64,000 nucleotides of DNA from Reyranella massiliensis 521 (lineage in GTDB: Bacteria; Pseudomonadota; Alphaproteobacteria; Reyranellales; Reyranellaceae): positions 4,158,045 through 4,222,044 of the forward strand of contig NZ_HE997181.1 in the NCBI RefSeq assembly GCF_000312425.1, in the 5' to 3' direction. Below the pieces are notes generated by a model. The model worked only from the letters and a program-made list of their open reading frames with translations. It was not told where the DNA came from and did not search any database. Positions 1 through 10,667 of this stretch are shown piece by piece. Made by a program: the position numbers and the translations under genes. Positions within the stretch are counted from its first letter, which is position 1; every line of letters begins with the position of its first letter.

Positions 1-322
1 CCGGTGTGGGCGCAGGTGCGGCGGGCTTCGGCACGGGAGCAGCGGCCGGCGCGGCCGCCGGCTTCGGCGCCGCGGCACCGGCAGCGCCGGCTTCGATGTG
101 ACAGAGCACGCCGCCCACCTGGACCGACGCCCCTTCCTCGACGACGAGATCGGCAATCGTGCCGGCAACCGAGGCATTCACCTCGACCGTCACCTTGTCG
201 GTTTCCAGTTCGCACAAGGGCTGGTCGACGGCAACCGCATCGCCCGCCTTCACCAGCCACTTGGCGACGGTCGCCTCGGTGACCGATTCACCCAGCGCCG
301 GAACCTTGATCTCGACAGACAT
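1..322 (-). CDS. sucB: 2-oxoglutarate dehydrogenase E2 (dihydrolipoyl succinyltransferase), 5' part
   Basis: Only the N-terminal ~107 codons lie in the window; the gene runs off the left edge. The start ATG at 322 follows an AGAAGGGG ribosome binding site. The protein opens with the E2 lipoyl domain: VPALGESVTEA near the start and ETDKVTVEV around residue 40, whose Lys carries lipoate. An Ala/Pro-rich flexible linker follows. E2 transfers the succinyl group from E1 to CoA in the cytoplasmic 2-oxoglutarate dehydrogenase complex. It lies 42 bp downstream of sucA in the same direction, so it is probably the next gene of the mdh-sucCDAB operon. The catalytic domain is not visible; identity rests on the lipoyl domain and on context. 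Confidence 0.93.
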   Translation of the reverse strand, partial: MSVEIKVPALGESVTEATVAKWLVKAGDAVAVDQPLCELETDKVTVEVNASVAGTIADLVVEEGASVQVGGVLCHIEAGAAGAAAPKPAAAPAAAPVPKPAAPAPTP

Positions 323-364
323 GACTAAACCCCTTCTCTACCCATCGGCCATAGGCCGCGCCGC

Positions 365-3265
365 TCAGATGGTGAGCGCGCGGTCGACCAGATCGGCCTG
401 TTCCTTGAGATGCGTGCGCGCCGAGCCGGTGGCTGGCGAGGCTGCCTCAGCCCGGCCGACATAGACCGGCCGCTTAGCCTTGACGTCGATTCCGGCCAAA
501 GCACGTTCGATACGGCGGTCGGCGAAGTGCCAGGCGCCCATGTTCTCGGGCTCCTCCTGACACCACACGACCTCGGCATTCGGATACTCCGCAAGCCGCA
601 CGCCGAGCCGCGTGAACGGGAACGGATAGAGCTGTTCGATGCGCAGGATTGCGATGTCGTCGATCTTGCGCTTGCGGCGCTCGGCGACGAGATCGAAGTA
701 GACCTTGCCCGAGCAGAGCACGACGCGGCGCACCTTGGAACCGGGCGCGATCTGGTCGGTCTCGGCGAGAATGCGGCGGAACGAGCTTCCCGGGCCGAAA
801 TCCGCCAGGGTCGACACGCACTCCTTGTGACGCAGCAGCGACTTCGGCGTCATCACCACCAGCGGCTTGCGGAAGGTCCGGCGCATCTGCCGGCGCAGTG
901 CGTGGAAGTAGTTGGCCGGCGTCGTCGGATTGACGACCTGCCAATTATCCTCGGCCGAAAGCTGCAGGTAGCGCTCAAGGCGCGCCGAGCTGTGCTCGGG
1001 TCCCTGGCCCTCGTAGCCGTGCGGCAGGAGCAGGACGAGGCCAGACATGCGCAGCCACTTGCTCTCGCCCGAGCAGATGAACTGGTCGATGATGACCTGC
1101 GCGCCATTGGCGAAGTCACCGAACTGCGCCTCCCACAGGACCAGCGCGTTGGGCTCGGCCAGCGAGTAGCCGTATTCGAAGCCCAGCACGGCCGCCTCGT
1201 TGAGCGGGCTGTCGATCACCTCGAAACGCGCCTGGCCATCGGCGACGTGGTTCAACGGAACGTACTTCTGCTCGTTGACCTGATCGACCAACACCGAATG
1301 GCGCTGCGAGAAGGTGCCACGGCCGGAGTCCTGTCCGCTGAGGCGAACCGGCGTGCCCTCCGACAGCAGCGTGCCGAAGGCCAGCGCTTCGCCGGTCGCC
1401 CAATCGATATCCGCGCCGGACTCGATCGTCTTGCGCTTGTCCTGGAGCTGACGCGCGATCTTGCGGTTGAGTTCGAAGTTCTTCGGCGGCTCGGAGATTG
1501 CGCGGCCGACCATTCTCAGCTTGTCGAGATCGACAGCTGTGATGCCCTTGCGATCTTCCTCGCCCGGCGCAACGGTGAATCCCGACCACTTGCCTTCCAG
1601 CCAGTCGGCCTTGTTGGGCTTGTAGTTGGCCGCCGCTTCCAGTGCCTTGTCGAGCTTTTCGCGCAACGCGGTATTCATGCCCGCGACGTCCTCGGCGCTC
1701 ACCACGCCCTCGGACTCCAGCCGAGCGGCGTAGATTTCCATCACCGACTTGTGGCCGCCGATCTGCTTGTACATCAGCGGCTGGGTGAACATCGGCTCGT
1801 CACCCTCGTTGTGGCCGTGCCGGCGGTAGCAGAACATGTCGATGACGATGTCGCGCTTGAAGTGCTGGCGGAATTCGGTGGCGATGCGCGCGACGTGCAC
1901 CACGGCTTCCGGATCGTCGCCGTTCACGTGCAGGATCGGCGCCTGAACGATCTTGGCGATCTCGGTGCAGTACGGACCGGAGCGCGACTGCGTCGGGAGG
2001 GTCGTAAAGCCGATCTGGTTGTTGACCACGAAATGGATCGTGCCGCCGATGCGATAGCCATCGAGGTCGGAAAGATCGAGGCTCTCGGCAACCAGGCCCT
2101 GACCTGCGAAAGCCGCGTCGCCGTGCATCAGGACGCACATGACCTGACTGCGGTCGGTGTCGCCGCGCTGGTCTTCCTTGGCGCGTGCCTTACCCAGCAC
2201 CACCGGGTTCACCGCTTCGAGATGCGAAGGGTTGGGCGAAAGCGAGAGATGCACGACGTTGCCGTCGAACTCGCGATCGGCCGAGGCGCCGAGATGGTAT
2301 TTCACGTCGCCCGACCCGCGCATTTCCTCGGGCTGCGAAGAACGGCCTTGGAACTCGGAGAAGAGCGCCGTGTAGCTCTTGTGCATGACGTGCACGAGCG
2401 TATTGAGACGGCCGCGATGCGGCATGCCCAGCATCACTTCCTTCACGCCGAGCTGGCCGCCGCGCTTCAGGATCTGTTCGATACCGGGGATCAACGCTTC
2501 GCCGCCATCGAGGCCGAAGCGCTTGGTGCCGACGAACTTCACATGCAGGTAGCGCTCGAGGCCCTCCGCTTCGATGACCCGTTCCAGGATCATCTTGCGG
2601 CCCGTCAGGGTGAATTCGGTCTGGTTCTCGATGTGCTCGATACGCTCCTGGATCCACGCCTTCTGCGCCGGATCGGAAATGTGCATGAACTCGACGCCGA
2701 TCTTGCCGCAATAGGTCTTGCGCAGGCGTTCCATGATCTGGCGCAGGGTCGCGGACTCGCCCAGAGCCAGCGAACCGAAGATCAGGATCGGACGATCCCA
2801 GTCGCTCTCGGCAAAACCATAGGTCGCCGGATCGAGTTCGGGATGCGGTGCCTGGCGCACGAGGCCCAGCGGATCGAGGTCGGCCTCGAGATGGCCTCGG
2901 ATGCGGTAGGCGCGGACCAGCATCAGCGCGCGTGCCGTATCCTGCGCCGCGGCGCGGATTTCGGCTTCGGTCTTGCCAGCCAACGGGACAGCGGGAGCGG
3001 CGGCGCCCTTGCCGCCCTTCACGTTGCGGTTGGCGGCCGCCGGCAGCGTGTCGGGATCGACGACACCGATCACCCGCTCCTTGTTGGGAGCCCAGGACGC
3101 GCCACGCACTTCAGCCAGCACGTCGCCACTCTGGTCGGCCAGCGCACCGAAGAAGGTGCGCCACTCCGCATCGACCGCATTGGGATCGGCAAGATAGCGC
3201 GCGTGAAGCTCTTCGATGAATGGCGCGTTGGCGCCGAACAGGAACGATGTCTGTTCTGCTCTCAT
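365..3265 (-). CDS. sucA: 2-oxoglutarate dehydrogenase E1 component
   Basis: 966 residues, close to the usual ~930-1000 for bacterial SucA. It is the thiamine-diphosphate E1 subunit that decarboxylates 2-oxoglutarate and passes the succinyl group to lipoyl-E2. Visible landmarks are the N-terminal FGANAPFIEELHARY segment typical of SucA, the HRGRLNTL motif, the ThDP/Mg region GDAAFAGQG...NNQIGFTT, and C-terminal transketolase motifs such as LLPHGYEGQGPEHSSAR. The start ATG follows AGGGAG at good distance. It lies between sucD (64 bp upstream) and sucB, giving the order sucC-sucD-sucA-sucB usual in alphaproteobacteria. A long antisense reading frame on the plus strand is a codon-bias shadow. 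Confidence 0.97.
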   Translation of the reverse strand: MRAEQTSFLFGANAPFIEELHARYLADPNAVDAEWRTFFGALADQSGDVLAEVRGASWAPNKERVIGVVDPDTLPAAANRNVKGGKGAAAPAVPLAGKTEAEIRAAAQDTARALMLVRAYRIRGHLEADLDPLGLVRQAPHPELDPATYGFAESDWDRPILIFGSLALGESATLRQIMERLRKTYCGKIGVEFMHISDPAQKAWIQERIEHIENQTEFTLTGRKMILERVIEAEGLERYLHVKFVGTKRFGLDGGEALIPGIEQILKRGGQLGVKEVMLGMPHRGRLNTLVHVMHKSYTALFSEFQGRSSQPEEMRGSGDVKYHLGASADREFDGNVVHLSLSPNPSHLEAVNPVVLGKARAKEDQRGDTDRSQVMCVLMHGDAAFAGQGLVAESLDLSDLDGYRIGGTIHFVVNNQIGFTTLPTQSRSGPYCTEIAKIVQAPILHVNGDDPEAVVHVARIATEFRQHFKRDIVIDMFCYRRHGHNEGDEPMFTQPLMYKQIGGHKSVMEIYAARLESEGVVSAEDVAGMNTALREKLDKALEAAANYKPNKADWLEGKWSGFTVAPGEEDRKGITAVDLDKLRMVGRAISEPPKNFELNRKIARQLQDKRKTIESGADIDWATGEALAFGTLLSEGTPVRLSGQDSGRGTFSQRHSVLVDQVNEQKYVPLNHVADGQARFEVIDSPLNEAAVLGFEYGYSLAEPNALVLWEAQFGDFANGAQVIIDQFICSGESKWLRMSGLVLLLPHGYEGQGPEHSSARLERYLQLSAEDNWQVVNPTTPANYFHALRRQMRRTFRKPLVVMTPKSLLRHKECVSTLADFGPGSSFRRILAETDQIAPGSKVRRVVLCSGKVYFDLVAERRKRKIDDIAILRIEQLYPFPFTRLGVRLAEYPNAEVVWCQEEPENMGAWHFADRRIERALAGIDVKAKRPVYVGRAEAASPATGSARTHLKEQADLVDRALTI

Positions 3266-3329
3266 GGCCTCTACTCCCTGGCCTATCGTCGCTGGCCGCC
3301 TAGCAGAGGCTGGGCGGCACCTACACTTG

Positions 3330-4205
3330 TCAGCCCTTCATGGCTTTAAGCATTTCCTCGCCCAGCGCCGCAGGAGACTCAGCGACTCTGATGCCGGCAG
3401 CGCGCATGGCTTCGACCTTGAACTCGGCGGTGTCGTTGCCACCCGAGATCACGGCACCGGCATGGCCCATGCGACGGCCCGGCGGCGCGGTGCGGCCGGC
3501 GATGAAGCCGACGACCGGCTTCTTCACCTTGGAAGCCTTGATGTATTCCGCGGCCTTCACTTCGGCGTCGCCGCCGATCTCGCCGATCACGATGATGCCC
3601 TGCGTCTCCGCATCGGCCATCAGCATCTCGAGACACTCTACGAAGTTGGTGCCGTTCACCGGATCGCCGCCAATGCCGATGCAGGTCGTCTGGCCGAGGC
3701 CGGCCGCCGTAGTCTGCGCCACCGCTTCGTAAGTCAGCGTGCCGGACCGCGAGACGATGCCGATCTTGCCACGCTTGTGGATGTGGCCTGGCATGATGCC
3801 GATCTTGCATTCGCCCGGGGTGATGACGCCGGGGCAGTTCGGCCCGATCAGGCGCGACTTCGAGCCGACCAATGCCCGCTTCACCTTCACCATGTCGAGC
3901 ACCGGAATGCCCTCGGTGATGCAGACGACCAGCGGAATCTCGGCATCGACCGCTTCGAGAATCGAATCGGCGGCATAGGGCGCCGGCACGTAGATCACGC
4001 TCGCCGTGGCGCCGGTCTTTTCGACGGCTTCGGCAACGGTGTCGAACACCGGCAGGTCGAGATGCTTCGTGCCGCCTTTGCCCGGCGTCACGCCGCCCAC
4101 CATCTTGGTGCCGTAGGCGATCGCCTGTTCGGAATGGAAGGTACCCTGCGAGCCGGTGAAGCCCTGGCAGATGACTTTGGTGTTCTTATCGACCAGGACA
4201 GCCAT
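3330..4205 (-). CDS. sucD: succinyl-CoA synthetase alpha subunit
   Basis: 291 residues, the standard SucD size. It forms the alpha subunit of ADP-forming succinyl-CoA ligase, which binds CoA and carries the phosphohistidine. The N-terminal Rossmann CoA-binding domain starts with a [10 protein letters not shown] motif. The catalytic-His region appears near the C-terminus as [13 protein letters not shown], where the His is the phosphorylated residue. Its ATG overlaps the sucC stop codon by one base (TGATG), so translation is coupled, as expected for a 1:1 complex. It performs substrate-level phosphorylation in the TCA cycle, converting the product of the SucAB complex encoded just downstream. 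Confidence 0.97.
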   Translation of the reverse strand: MAVLVDKNTKVICQGFTGSQGTFHSEQAIAYGTKMVGGVTPGKGGTKHLDLPVFDTVAEAVEKTGATASVIYVPAPYAADSILEAVDAEIPLVVCITEGIPVLDMVKVKRALVGSKSRLIGPNCPGVITPGECKIGIMPGHIHKRGKIGIVSRSGTLTYEAVAQTTAAGLGQTTCIGIGGDPVNGTNFVECLEMLMADAETQGIIVIGEIGGDAEVKAAEYIKASKVKKPVVGFIAGRTAPPGRRMGHAGAVISGGNDTAEFKVEAMRAAGIRVAESPAALGEEMLKAMKG

Positions 4206-5401
4206 CAGTTCGCCTCCTTGACCGCCTTGACGATCTTTTCCGCAGCGTCGGCCAGATGATCGGCCGAGGTGATCTTCAGACCCGATTCCTTCAGAATCTT
4301 CTTGCCGAGCTCAACATTGGTGCCTTCGAGCCGCACGACCAGCGGCACGTGCAGATTGACCTCGCGTGCTGCCGCGACCACGCCCTCGGCGATGACGTCG
4401 CAGCGCATGATGCCGCCGAAGATGTTGACCAGGATGCCTTCGACGTTGGGGTCCTTCAGGATGATCTTGAAGGCCGCCGTCACACGCTCCTTGGTGGCGC
4501 CGCCGCCGACATCGAGGAAGTTGGCGGGCGAGGAGCCGTAGAGCTTGATGATGTCCATGGTGGCCATGGCGAGGCCTGCGCCATTCACCATGCAGCCGAT
4601 CTGGCCATCGAGCTTCACGTAGTTCAACGCGTACTTGGCCGCTTCGGTTTCCGCGGGATCCTCTTCGTCGAGGTCGCGCAGATCTTCTAGTTCCTTGTGG
4701 CGGTAGAGCGCGTTGTCATCGAAGTTCATCTTGGCATCGAGCGCGACCACCTCGCCCGCGCCGGTGACCACCAGCGGGTTGATCTCGATCAACGACGCAT
4801 CGAGCTCGATGAAAGCACGATAGAGGTTGCCCAGCATCGTGGCGAAGGCCCCGACCTGCTTGCCCTGCAGGCCCAGCGCGAAGGCAATCCTGCGGCCCTG
4901 GTAGCCCTGATAGCCGGCCGCCGGATCAATCGCCTGCTTGACGATCTTCTCGGGCGTCTCGTGCGCCACGGTCTCGATATCCATGCCGCCTTCGGTCGAC
5001 GCGACCACGGAGATCCGGCCGACCGCACGGTCGACCAGCATCGAGAGGTAGAGCTCGCGTTTGATGTCGCAGCCGTCTTCGATATAGAGACGCTGGACGG
5101 TCTTGCCGGCCGGGCCGGTCTGCTTGGTCACCAGATCCTGGCCCAGCATTGCCGCCGCGGCGGCACCGACCTCGTCGGCCGACTTGGCGATGCGCACACC
5201 GCCCTTGCCCTTGGGATCGCTCTTGAAGTGTCCCTTGCCGCGGCCGCCCGCATGGATCTGGGCCTTCACGACGGTGACAGGCCCGCCAAGCTTGCGGGCG
5301 ACGTCCATCGCCTCGTCCTTGGTGTACGCGACGCCGCCCTTGAGCAGCGGGACGGCGAATTTGGCCAATAGCGCCTTGGCCTGGTATTCGTGGATGTTCA
5401 T
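4205..5401 (-). CDS. sucC: succinyl-CoA synthetase beta subunit
   Basis: 398 residues, the normal length for the ATP-grasp beta subunit. The N-terminus [15 protein letters not shown] and the segment [13 protein letters not shown] are signatures of SucC; the C-terminal half has [10 protein letters not shown] and [10 protein letters not shown] from the ligase-CoA domain. It pairs with SucD to make succinate and nucleoside triphosphate from succinyl-CoA. It is the first gene of the sucCDAB group and follows mdh after a 191-bp intergenic region that holds a strong hairpin and a possible promoter. The ATG is preceded by AGGA at about 5 bases. Confidence 0.97.
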   Translation of the reverse strand: MNIHEYQAKALLAKFAVPLLKGGVAYTKDEAMDVARKLGGPVTVVKAQIHAGGRGKGHFKSDPKGKGGVRIAKSADEVGAAAAAMLGQDLVTKQTGPAGKTVQRLYIEDGCDIKRELYLSMLVDRAVGRISVVASTEGGMDIETVAHETPEKIVKQAIDPAAGYQGYQGRRIAFALGLQGKQVGAFATMLGNLYRAFIELDASLIEINPLVVTGAGEVVALDAKMNFDDNALYRHKELEDLRDLDEEDPAETEAAKYALNYVKLDGQIGCMVNGAGLAMATMDIIKLYGSSPANFLDVGGGATKERVTAAFKIILKDPNVEGILVNIFGGIMRCDVIAEGVVAAAREVNLHVPLVVRLEGTNVELGKKILKESGLKITSADHLADAAEKIVKAVKEAN

Positions 5402-5434
5402 GGAGTCCTATCGTTCGGGACTGCTTGCAAGAAG

Positions 5435-5462
5435 CTTATCAGCCCTCAGTTTTTAAACGCAA
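5435..5462 (-). promoter_or_regulatory. possible sigma70-type promoter of sucCDAB
   Basis: On the minus strand there is a -35-like TTGCGT (5462-5457), a 16-base gap and a -10-like GATAAG (5440-5435), followed about 33 bases later by the sucC ATG. Each hexamer matches the consensus only in part. It would let sucCDAB be transcribed separately from mdh. This is pattern matching only. Confidence 0.35.
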
Positions 5463-5466
5463 CTAA

Positions 5467-5506
5467 CCAAGGGATGCGGCACTTTATGAGTGCCACAAGC
5501 CCTTGG
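5467..5506. promoter_or_regulatory. two-tier perfect hairpin in the mdh-sucC gap
   Basis: An outer stem CCAAGGG (5467-5473) pairs with CCCTTGG (5500-5506), and inside it GGCACT (5478-5483) pairs with AGTGCC (5489-5494) around a 5-base loop. All 13 pairs are Watson-Crick. There is no T-run directly after it on either strand, so it is not a standard terminator. Possible roles are mRNA stabilisation of the mdh 3' end, partial termination, or a 5' leader element of sucC if transcription starts upstream of it. Confidence 0.6.
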
Positions 5507-5592
5507 CAACGACGGACTGATGACCCTTTTGAGGCGTTCGACCAAAGTCGCAGGCAGCCTTTGCGCAGGCCGCCTGCAACACAGGCCGAAAC

Positions 5593-6576
<984 letters not shown>

Positions 6577-6643
6577 TTAAAGGCGGCGCGTGGTAGCGCG
6601 ATTCGCCGGGAGCGGCAAGACGAGCCGATGCCGGGCCGATTTC

Positions 6644-7507
6644 TCAGACCGGATGTTTCTTCAGGTGCGCCAGCAAAAGATCGGTGGCCTTGGCCGGCGC
6701 CTGATCCATGACAAAATGGCCGACATTCGGCAGCACTTCCATGGCAAACGAGGGCGCCACGAACTCGGCTGTGCCGTAGGCGGCATCCGGCCCGACCGTC
6801 GCGTCGGCATCGCCCCAGATATAGAGCGTCGGCGCCGCAATCGTGCCGATATCGGCGGCGAGTCCCTTGTTCGAGCGATACCAGGCAAGGGCTGCTTCCA
6901 GCGCTTCGGGATTTCCGAGGACCGAGAGATGATCTTCGAGCGCCGCCGCTGGCACGCCCTGTCCGAACAGACCTTCCCGCAGACGCCGCGCATTGTCGGC
7001 CAGCAGCAGCCTGCCGGTATCGGCGTCGAGGAAGGCGCGATGGTGGCGCGAGCGATGCTTCTGGTCGCCATCCTCCTTCTGGAGGGCCCGACGAAATGAC
7101 GAGGGATGCGGCCGCGACAAGATGGTGAGCGACGCCAGCCGCTCCGGATGCCGGCTCGCAACGCCCCACGAAACTTGCCCGCCCCAATCGTGGCCGACCA
7201 AATGGAAGCGCTTACCTTCGTAACCGGCCGCCGCCACGATCTCGATCGCATCGCCAATCAGCTTGTCGAAGGCGTAGTTGGCGAGGTCGGCCGGATCGGG
7301 ACGCGCGCCTGGCGAGTAGCCCCGCTGGTCGGGGGCGACGGCACGGTAGCCGGCCGCTGCGAGGGCCGGCAACGCAGCGCGCCAGCTATGCCGCGATTCG
7401 GGAAACCCGTGCAGCATCAGCACGAGTGGACCACTGGCCGGGCCCGCAACATCCGCGGTGAATGTCAGGCCCGAGCGCGTCTTGATACCTGTTGTGTCGA
7501 CGGTCAT
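6644..7507 (-). CDS. alpha/beta hydrolase (epoxide hydrolase / haloalkane dehalogenase-like)
   Basis: 287 residues with the alpha/beta-hydrolase fold. The oxyanion-hole motif HGFPES is at about 33-38. The nucleophile elbow reads GHDWGG with Asp107 as nucleophile, which places it in the epoxide hydrolase / haloalkane or fluoroacetate dehalogenase branch rather than the Ser esterases. The catalytic His is likely in NVGHFVMD near the C-terminus. No signal peptide is seen, so it should be cytoplasmic. The substrate cannot be told from the sequence. It lies 4 bp from the dienelactone hydrolase gene upstream, so the two are probably cotranscribed. Confidence 0.88.
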   Translation of the reverse strand: MTVDTTGIKTRSGLTFTADVAGPASGPLVLMLHGFPESRHSWRAALPALAAAGYRAVAPDQRGYSPGARPDPADLANYAFDKLIGDAIEIVAAAGYEGKRFHLVGHDWGGQVSWGVASRHPERLASLTILSRPHPSSFRRALQKEDGDQKHRSRHHRAFLDADTGRLLLADNARRLREGLFGQGVPAAALEDHLSVLGNPEALEAALAWYRSNKGLAADIGTIAAPTLYIWGDADATVGPDAAYGTAEFVAPSFAMEVLPNVGHFVMDQAPAKATDLLLAHLKKHPV

Positions 7508-7511
7508 CCCG

Positions 7512-8411
7512 TCAGGTTACGCCATTGGCCTTGAACCAGGCGAGCGCGCGTTTCCAACCGTCTTCGGCCTGTTCCTTGCGATAGCTCGGACGGTAGTCGG
7601 CGTTGAAGGCGTGCGGGGTATCGGGATAGGTCACGATCTCCGACTTCTTCGCCGCCGCATTGCCGTCCTTAAGGGCCGCCCGCATCTTGTCGACCGTATC
7701 GTTCGGGATGCCCGTATCGGCGCCGCCATAGAGGCCCAGGACTGGGCCGTTCAGCGTCTTCGCGATATCGATCGGATGCTTGGGCGTGAGCGGCGTGGCG
7801 TCGCCGACGACGCGGCCGTACCAGGCCACGCCTGCCTTAACGGCCGGATTGTGCGCGTCGTAGAGCCAGGTGATGCGCCCGCCCCAGCAGAAGCCGGTGA
7901 TGCCCAGCTTGGCAGTATCGGCCTTGCCCTCGCCCTTGGCGAAGGCGACCGTCGAGTCGAGATCGCCCATGACCTGCGCATCCGGCACCTTGGCCACGAC
8001 TTCGCTGATCAGCTTCGGGATCTCGGTATAGCCCTTGGGGTCGCCCTGGCGGAAATAGAGTTCTGGCGCAATGGCGTAGTAGCCCGCCTTGGCGAAGCGG
8101 CGGCACATGTCGGCAATGTGAGCGTGGACGCCGAAAATCTCCTGTACGACCAGGATCGTGCCGAAGCCCGTGCCCGAAGCCGGCATGGCGCGATAGGCAA
8201 CCATTTCCTTGCCGTCCGACGTCTTGACCTTGACCTCGCCGGCGGTGAGTCCGTCGGTCGGCGTGGTGATCATCGTCTGCGCCTGGACGGGCTGAACCGC
8301 CAGCGCGAAGGTGCTGCCCAGTGCCGCGCCGCTCGCCGTCGCCTTGAGCGCGTTGCGCCGCGACAGGCCGTAGCTTTCCAGAGAAATCGTGCGATCGCCG
8401 TCCATTCCCAT
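7512..8411 (-). CDS. dienelactone hydrolase family protein with Tat signal
   Basis: 299 residues. The N-terminus has a twin-arginine motif, LSRRNALKA (about residues 16-24), then a hydrophobic stretch ending at VQAQT, so export by the Tat system is likely. The mature part is a dienelactone-hydrolase fold: [10 protein letters not shown] and the nucleophile elbow GFCWGG with Cys175. The Asp and His of the triad are expected near the C-terminus, with His in DTPHAFNAD. Family members hydrolyse lactone or ester bonds of dienelactones and related compounds; periplasmic versions are widespread and mostly uncharacterised. It is followed at 4 bp by an Asp-nucleophile hydrolase gene. Confidence 0.9.
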   Translation of the reverse strand: MGMDGDRTISLESYGLSRRNALKATASGAALGSTFALAVQPVQAQTMITTPTDGLTAGEVKVKTSDGKEMVAYRAMPASGTGFGTILVVQEIFGVHAHIADMCRRFAKAGYYAIAPELYFRQGDPKGYTEIPKLISEVVAKVPDAQVMGDLDSTVAFAKGEGKADTAKLGITGFCWGGRITWLYDAHNPAVKAGVAWYGRVVGDATPLTPKHPIDIAKTLNGPVLGLYGGADTGIPNDTVDKMRAALKDGNAAAKKSEIVTYPDTPHAFNADYRPSYRKEQAEDGWKRALAWFKANGVT

Positions 8412-8474
8412 GCCTCCCGAAGCTGAAATGCCGGGCGGAGCCTAGGCTGCAGCCACAGGCCGCCACAATCACAA

Positions 8475-9650
8475 TTAGGCGATGTGATCCAAAGCGAGAT
8501 ACTCCGGGCTCTGCATCTCCATCAGCCGAGATACGGTCCGCTCGAATTCGAACGAACCGTCGCCCGCGAGATAGAGCGACGCCGGCGGACCGGCCGCGGA
8601 GCAGATCAGCTTCACCTTCCTTTCGTAGAAGGTGTCGATCATGGTCACGAAGCGGGTGGCCTTGTCGCGACTGTCTGGCCCCATCTTCGGGATGTCCGCG
8701 ACGATGATCGTATGGAAGTGATCGGCAATGCAGAGGAAGTCGGCGGCGCCCATCGGCTTGGCGCACCAGTCGAGGAAGTGCGCCATGGCGACACCCGGCG
8801 CGGCGCGCGGCACCTCGACGTCGCGCCCCTGCGTGCGCAGCACGCGCGGCGCGCCGTCGGAGCCGCCACTCAGGGCGCGAAAGGCTTCGTCGAGCTTGGC
8901 GTTGGCCCAAGCGCCGAGCGGCGTCAGGTAGAGGTCGAATTCGCGCATGCGGCCCATGCGGTAATCCTGCGCACCGCCCAGTTCGAGAACTTCGAGGCGC
9001 TGCTTCAGCAGTTCGATGAACGGCAAGAAACGGTCGCGCTGCAGTCCGTTCTTGTAGAGATCGTCGGGCGCTCGGTTCGAGGTGGCGATCACGGTGATGC
9101 CTTCCTCGAACAGCGTCTCGAACAGGCGGCCGAGGATCATCGCATCGGCGATATTGGTCACCTGGAATTCGTCGAAGCATAGCAGCCGCGTCTCGGCGGC
9201 AATCTGCCTGGCGATCGGCACGATTGTATCGGACTCCGGAGACGCGCCCTTGGCCGCCAGCTCCTCGCGGCGGCTGTGCAGGCGCGCCTGAACTTCAAGC
9301 ATGAATTCGTGGAAGTGGACACGACGCTTCTTAGCCACCGGCGCATCGGCAAAGAAGAGATCCATCAACATCGACTTGCCGCGACCGACCGGCCCCCAGA
9401 TGTAGAGACCGTGCGGGCCATCGGGCGGCTTGGGTGCACTGACCAACCCCAACCGGGCAAGCAGCCCCGCCGGCTTGGCGGGCTGGGCTGCCATCGCGAC
9501 GAGCTGGTCGTAGATTGCCTGCAGGCGCAGGACGACCTTCTCCTGCACAGGATCGGCATGGATCTCGCCGGCGGCGCGGCGTGCCGTGAGATTGGCGAGA
9601 GGTCCCTTCTTTTCAACCAGAGGGCCGGGCGAGGAGGTCGCGGATTCCAT
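8475..9650 (-). CDS. zapE: cell division protein ZapE (AFG1-like ATPase)
   Basis: 391 residues, an AAA+ P-loop ATPase of the AFG1/ZapE family. Walker A GPVGRGKS is at 86-93, Walker B LLCFDEF at about 156-162, and sensor-1 is in TSNRAPDDLY. In E. coli ZapE acts at the Z-ring during constriction and has been linked to respiratory quinone enzymes; mitochondrial AFG1 homologues help protein quality control. Its position upstream of the mdh-suc block in the same direction is a familiar alphaproteobacterial arrangement. Only 50 bp separate it from the divergent fmt gene, so both promoters must lie in or near that gap. Confidence 0.93.
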   Translation of the reverse strand: MESATSSPGPLVEKKGPLANLTARRAAGEIHADPVQEKVVLRLQAIYDQLVAMAAQPAKPAGLLARLGLVSAPKPPDGPHGLYIWGPVGRGKSMLMDLFFADAPVAKKRRVHFHEFMLEVQARLHSRREELAAKGASPESDTIVPIARQIAAETRLLCFDEFQVTNIADAMILGRLFETLFEEGITVIATSNRAPDDLYKNGLQRDRFLPFIELLKQRLEVLELGGAQDYRMGRMREFDLYLTPLGAWANAKLDEAFRALSGGSDGAPRVLRTQGRDVEVPRAAPGVAMAHFLDWCAKPMGAADFLCIADHFHTIIVADIPKMGPDSRDKATRFVTMIDTFYERKVKLICSAAGPPASLYLAGDGSFEFERTVSRLMEMQSPEYLALDHIA

Positions 9651-9700
9651 TGAACCGCATACCTAGCTCACCGACGCTTCGCTGCCTATAAGGTGCGGCG

Positions 9701-10663
9701 ATGAAGATTGCGTTCCTTGGCACTTCCGCATTTGCCGTGCCCGCTCTGCGGGCCCTGGTCGAGGCCGGACACGACGTGGCCGTCGTCTATACAAGAGCCC
9801 CCAAGCCTGCAGGCCGTGGCCAGCAGGAACGCAAGACGCCCGTTCATGAGCTTGCCGACCAGCTCGGCCTGACCGTGCACACACCGCGAAGCCTTCGGAG
9901 CGACGAGGAAGCCGCATCGTTCAAGGCGCTCGATCTCGACGCCGCCGTCGTCGTCTCCTACGGGCACATCCTGCCCAAGAGCTTCCTCGACGCGCCGGTG
10001 CTTGGCTGCATCAACATCCACGGTTCGTTGCTGCCGCGCTGGCGCGGGGCCGCACCGATCCATCGCGCCATTCTGGCGGGCGACGCCGAGACGGGCGTCA
10101 CCACCATGCGCATGGACGAAGGCCTCGACACCGGCCCGATGCTGCTGGCGGAAAGCACGCCGATTTCCGCGGCCGACACCGCCGAAAGCGTGCACGACCG
10201 TCTGGCCGAGCTGGGCGCACGCCTGATCGTCTCGACGCTCGACGGGCTGATGCGCAAGAGCATCAACGCTGTCGTACAGCCCGAGGAGGGCGTCACCTAT
10301 GCCCATAAGCTCGGCAAGGAGGAAGGCGTGCTCGACTGGCGCCGGCCGGCCGCCGAGATCGAGCGCAAGATACGCGCCTTCCATCCCTGGCCCGGCACGT
10401 CGTTCGAAGCCCCCAAGGACAATGGGGTCGAGCGCATCAAGGTGCTGGAAGCGACCCTTACGCTGGCCGGCGGCACGCCCGGCACGGTCAGCATCGCGCG
10501 CGATGGCTTTCCCGTCGTGGCCTGCGGCGTGGGCGGGCTCAAGCTTCTGAAGCTGCAACGGCCTGGCAAGTCGGCGCAGTCCGCCGATGCCTTCTTGCGC
10601 GGCTTCGCCCTCGGCGCCGGAACCGTGTTGGCGTCGCCCGCGGTCGTACGCCTGCCGACTTGA
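9701..10663 (+). CDS. fmt: methionyl-tRNA formyltransferase
   Basis: 320 residues, the usual length. It formylates the initiator Met-tRNA using 10-formyl-tetrahydrofolate. The N-terminus MKIAFLGTSAFAVPAL is typical. The catalytic residues Asn105, His107 (INIHGSLLPRWRGAAP) and Asp143 (DEGLDTGPM) are all present. The C-terminal tRNA-binding OB-fold domain starts at about residue 205. The gene commonly sits with def in other bacteria; def is not in the window, and here it is followed 4 bp later by truA, so both genes of this pair concern RNA modification or initiation. Confidence 0.97.
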   Translation: MKIAFLGTSAFAVPALRALVEAGHDVAVVYTRAPKPAGRGQQERKTPVHELADQLGLTVHTPRSLRSDEEAASFKALDLDAAVVVSYGHILPKSFLDAPVLGCINIHGSLLPRWRGAAPIHRAILAGDAETGVTTMRMDEGLDTGPMLLAESTPISAADTAESVHDRLAELGARLIVSTLDGLMRKSINAVVQPEEGVTYAHKLGKEEGVLDWRRPAAEIERKIRAFHPWPGTSFEAPKDNGVERIKVLEATLTLAGGTPGTVSIARDGFPVVACGVGGLKLLKLQRPGKSAQSADAFLRGFALGAGTVLASPAVVRLPT

Positions 10664-10667
10664 CGCC

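Noticed and set aside
410-3349. 979-codon open frame on the plus strand opposite sucA
   Set aside because: It is antisense to a clear E1 gene; high GC and the codon bias of sucA remove stops from the opposite strand. The translation is Arg/His/Ala-rich without a recognisable domain.
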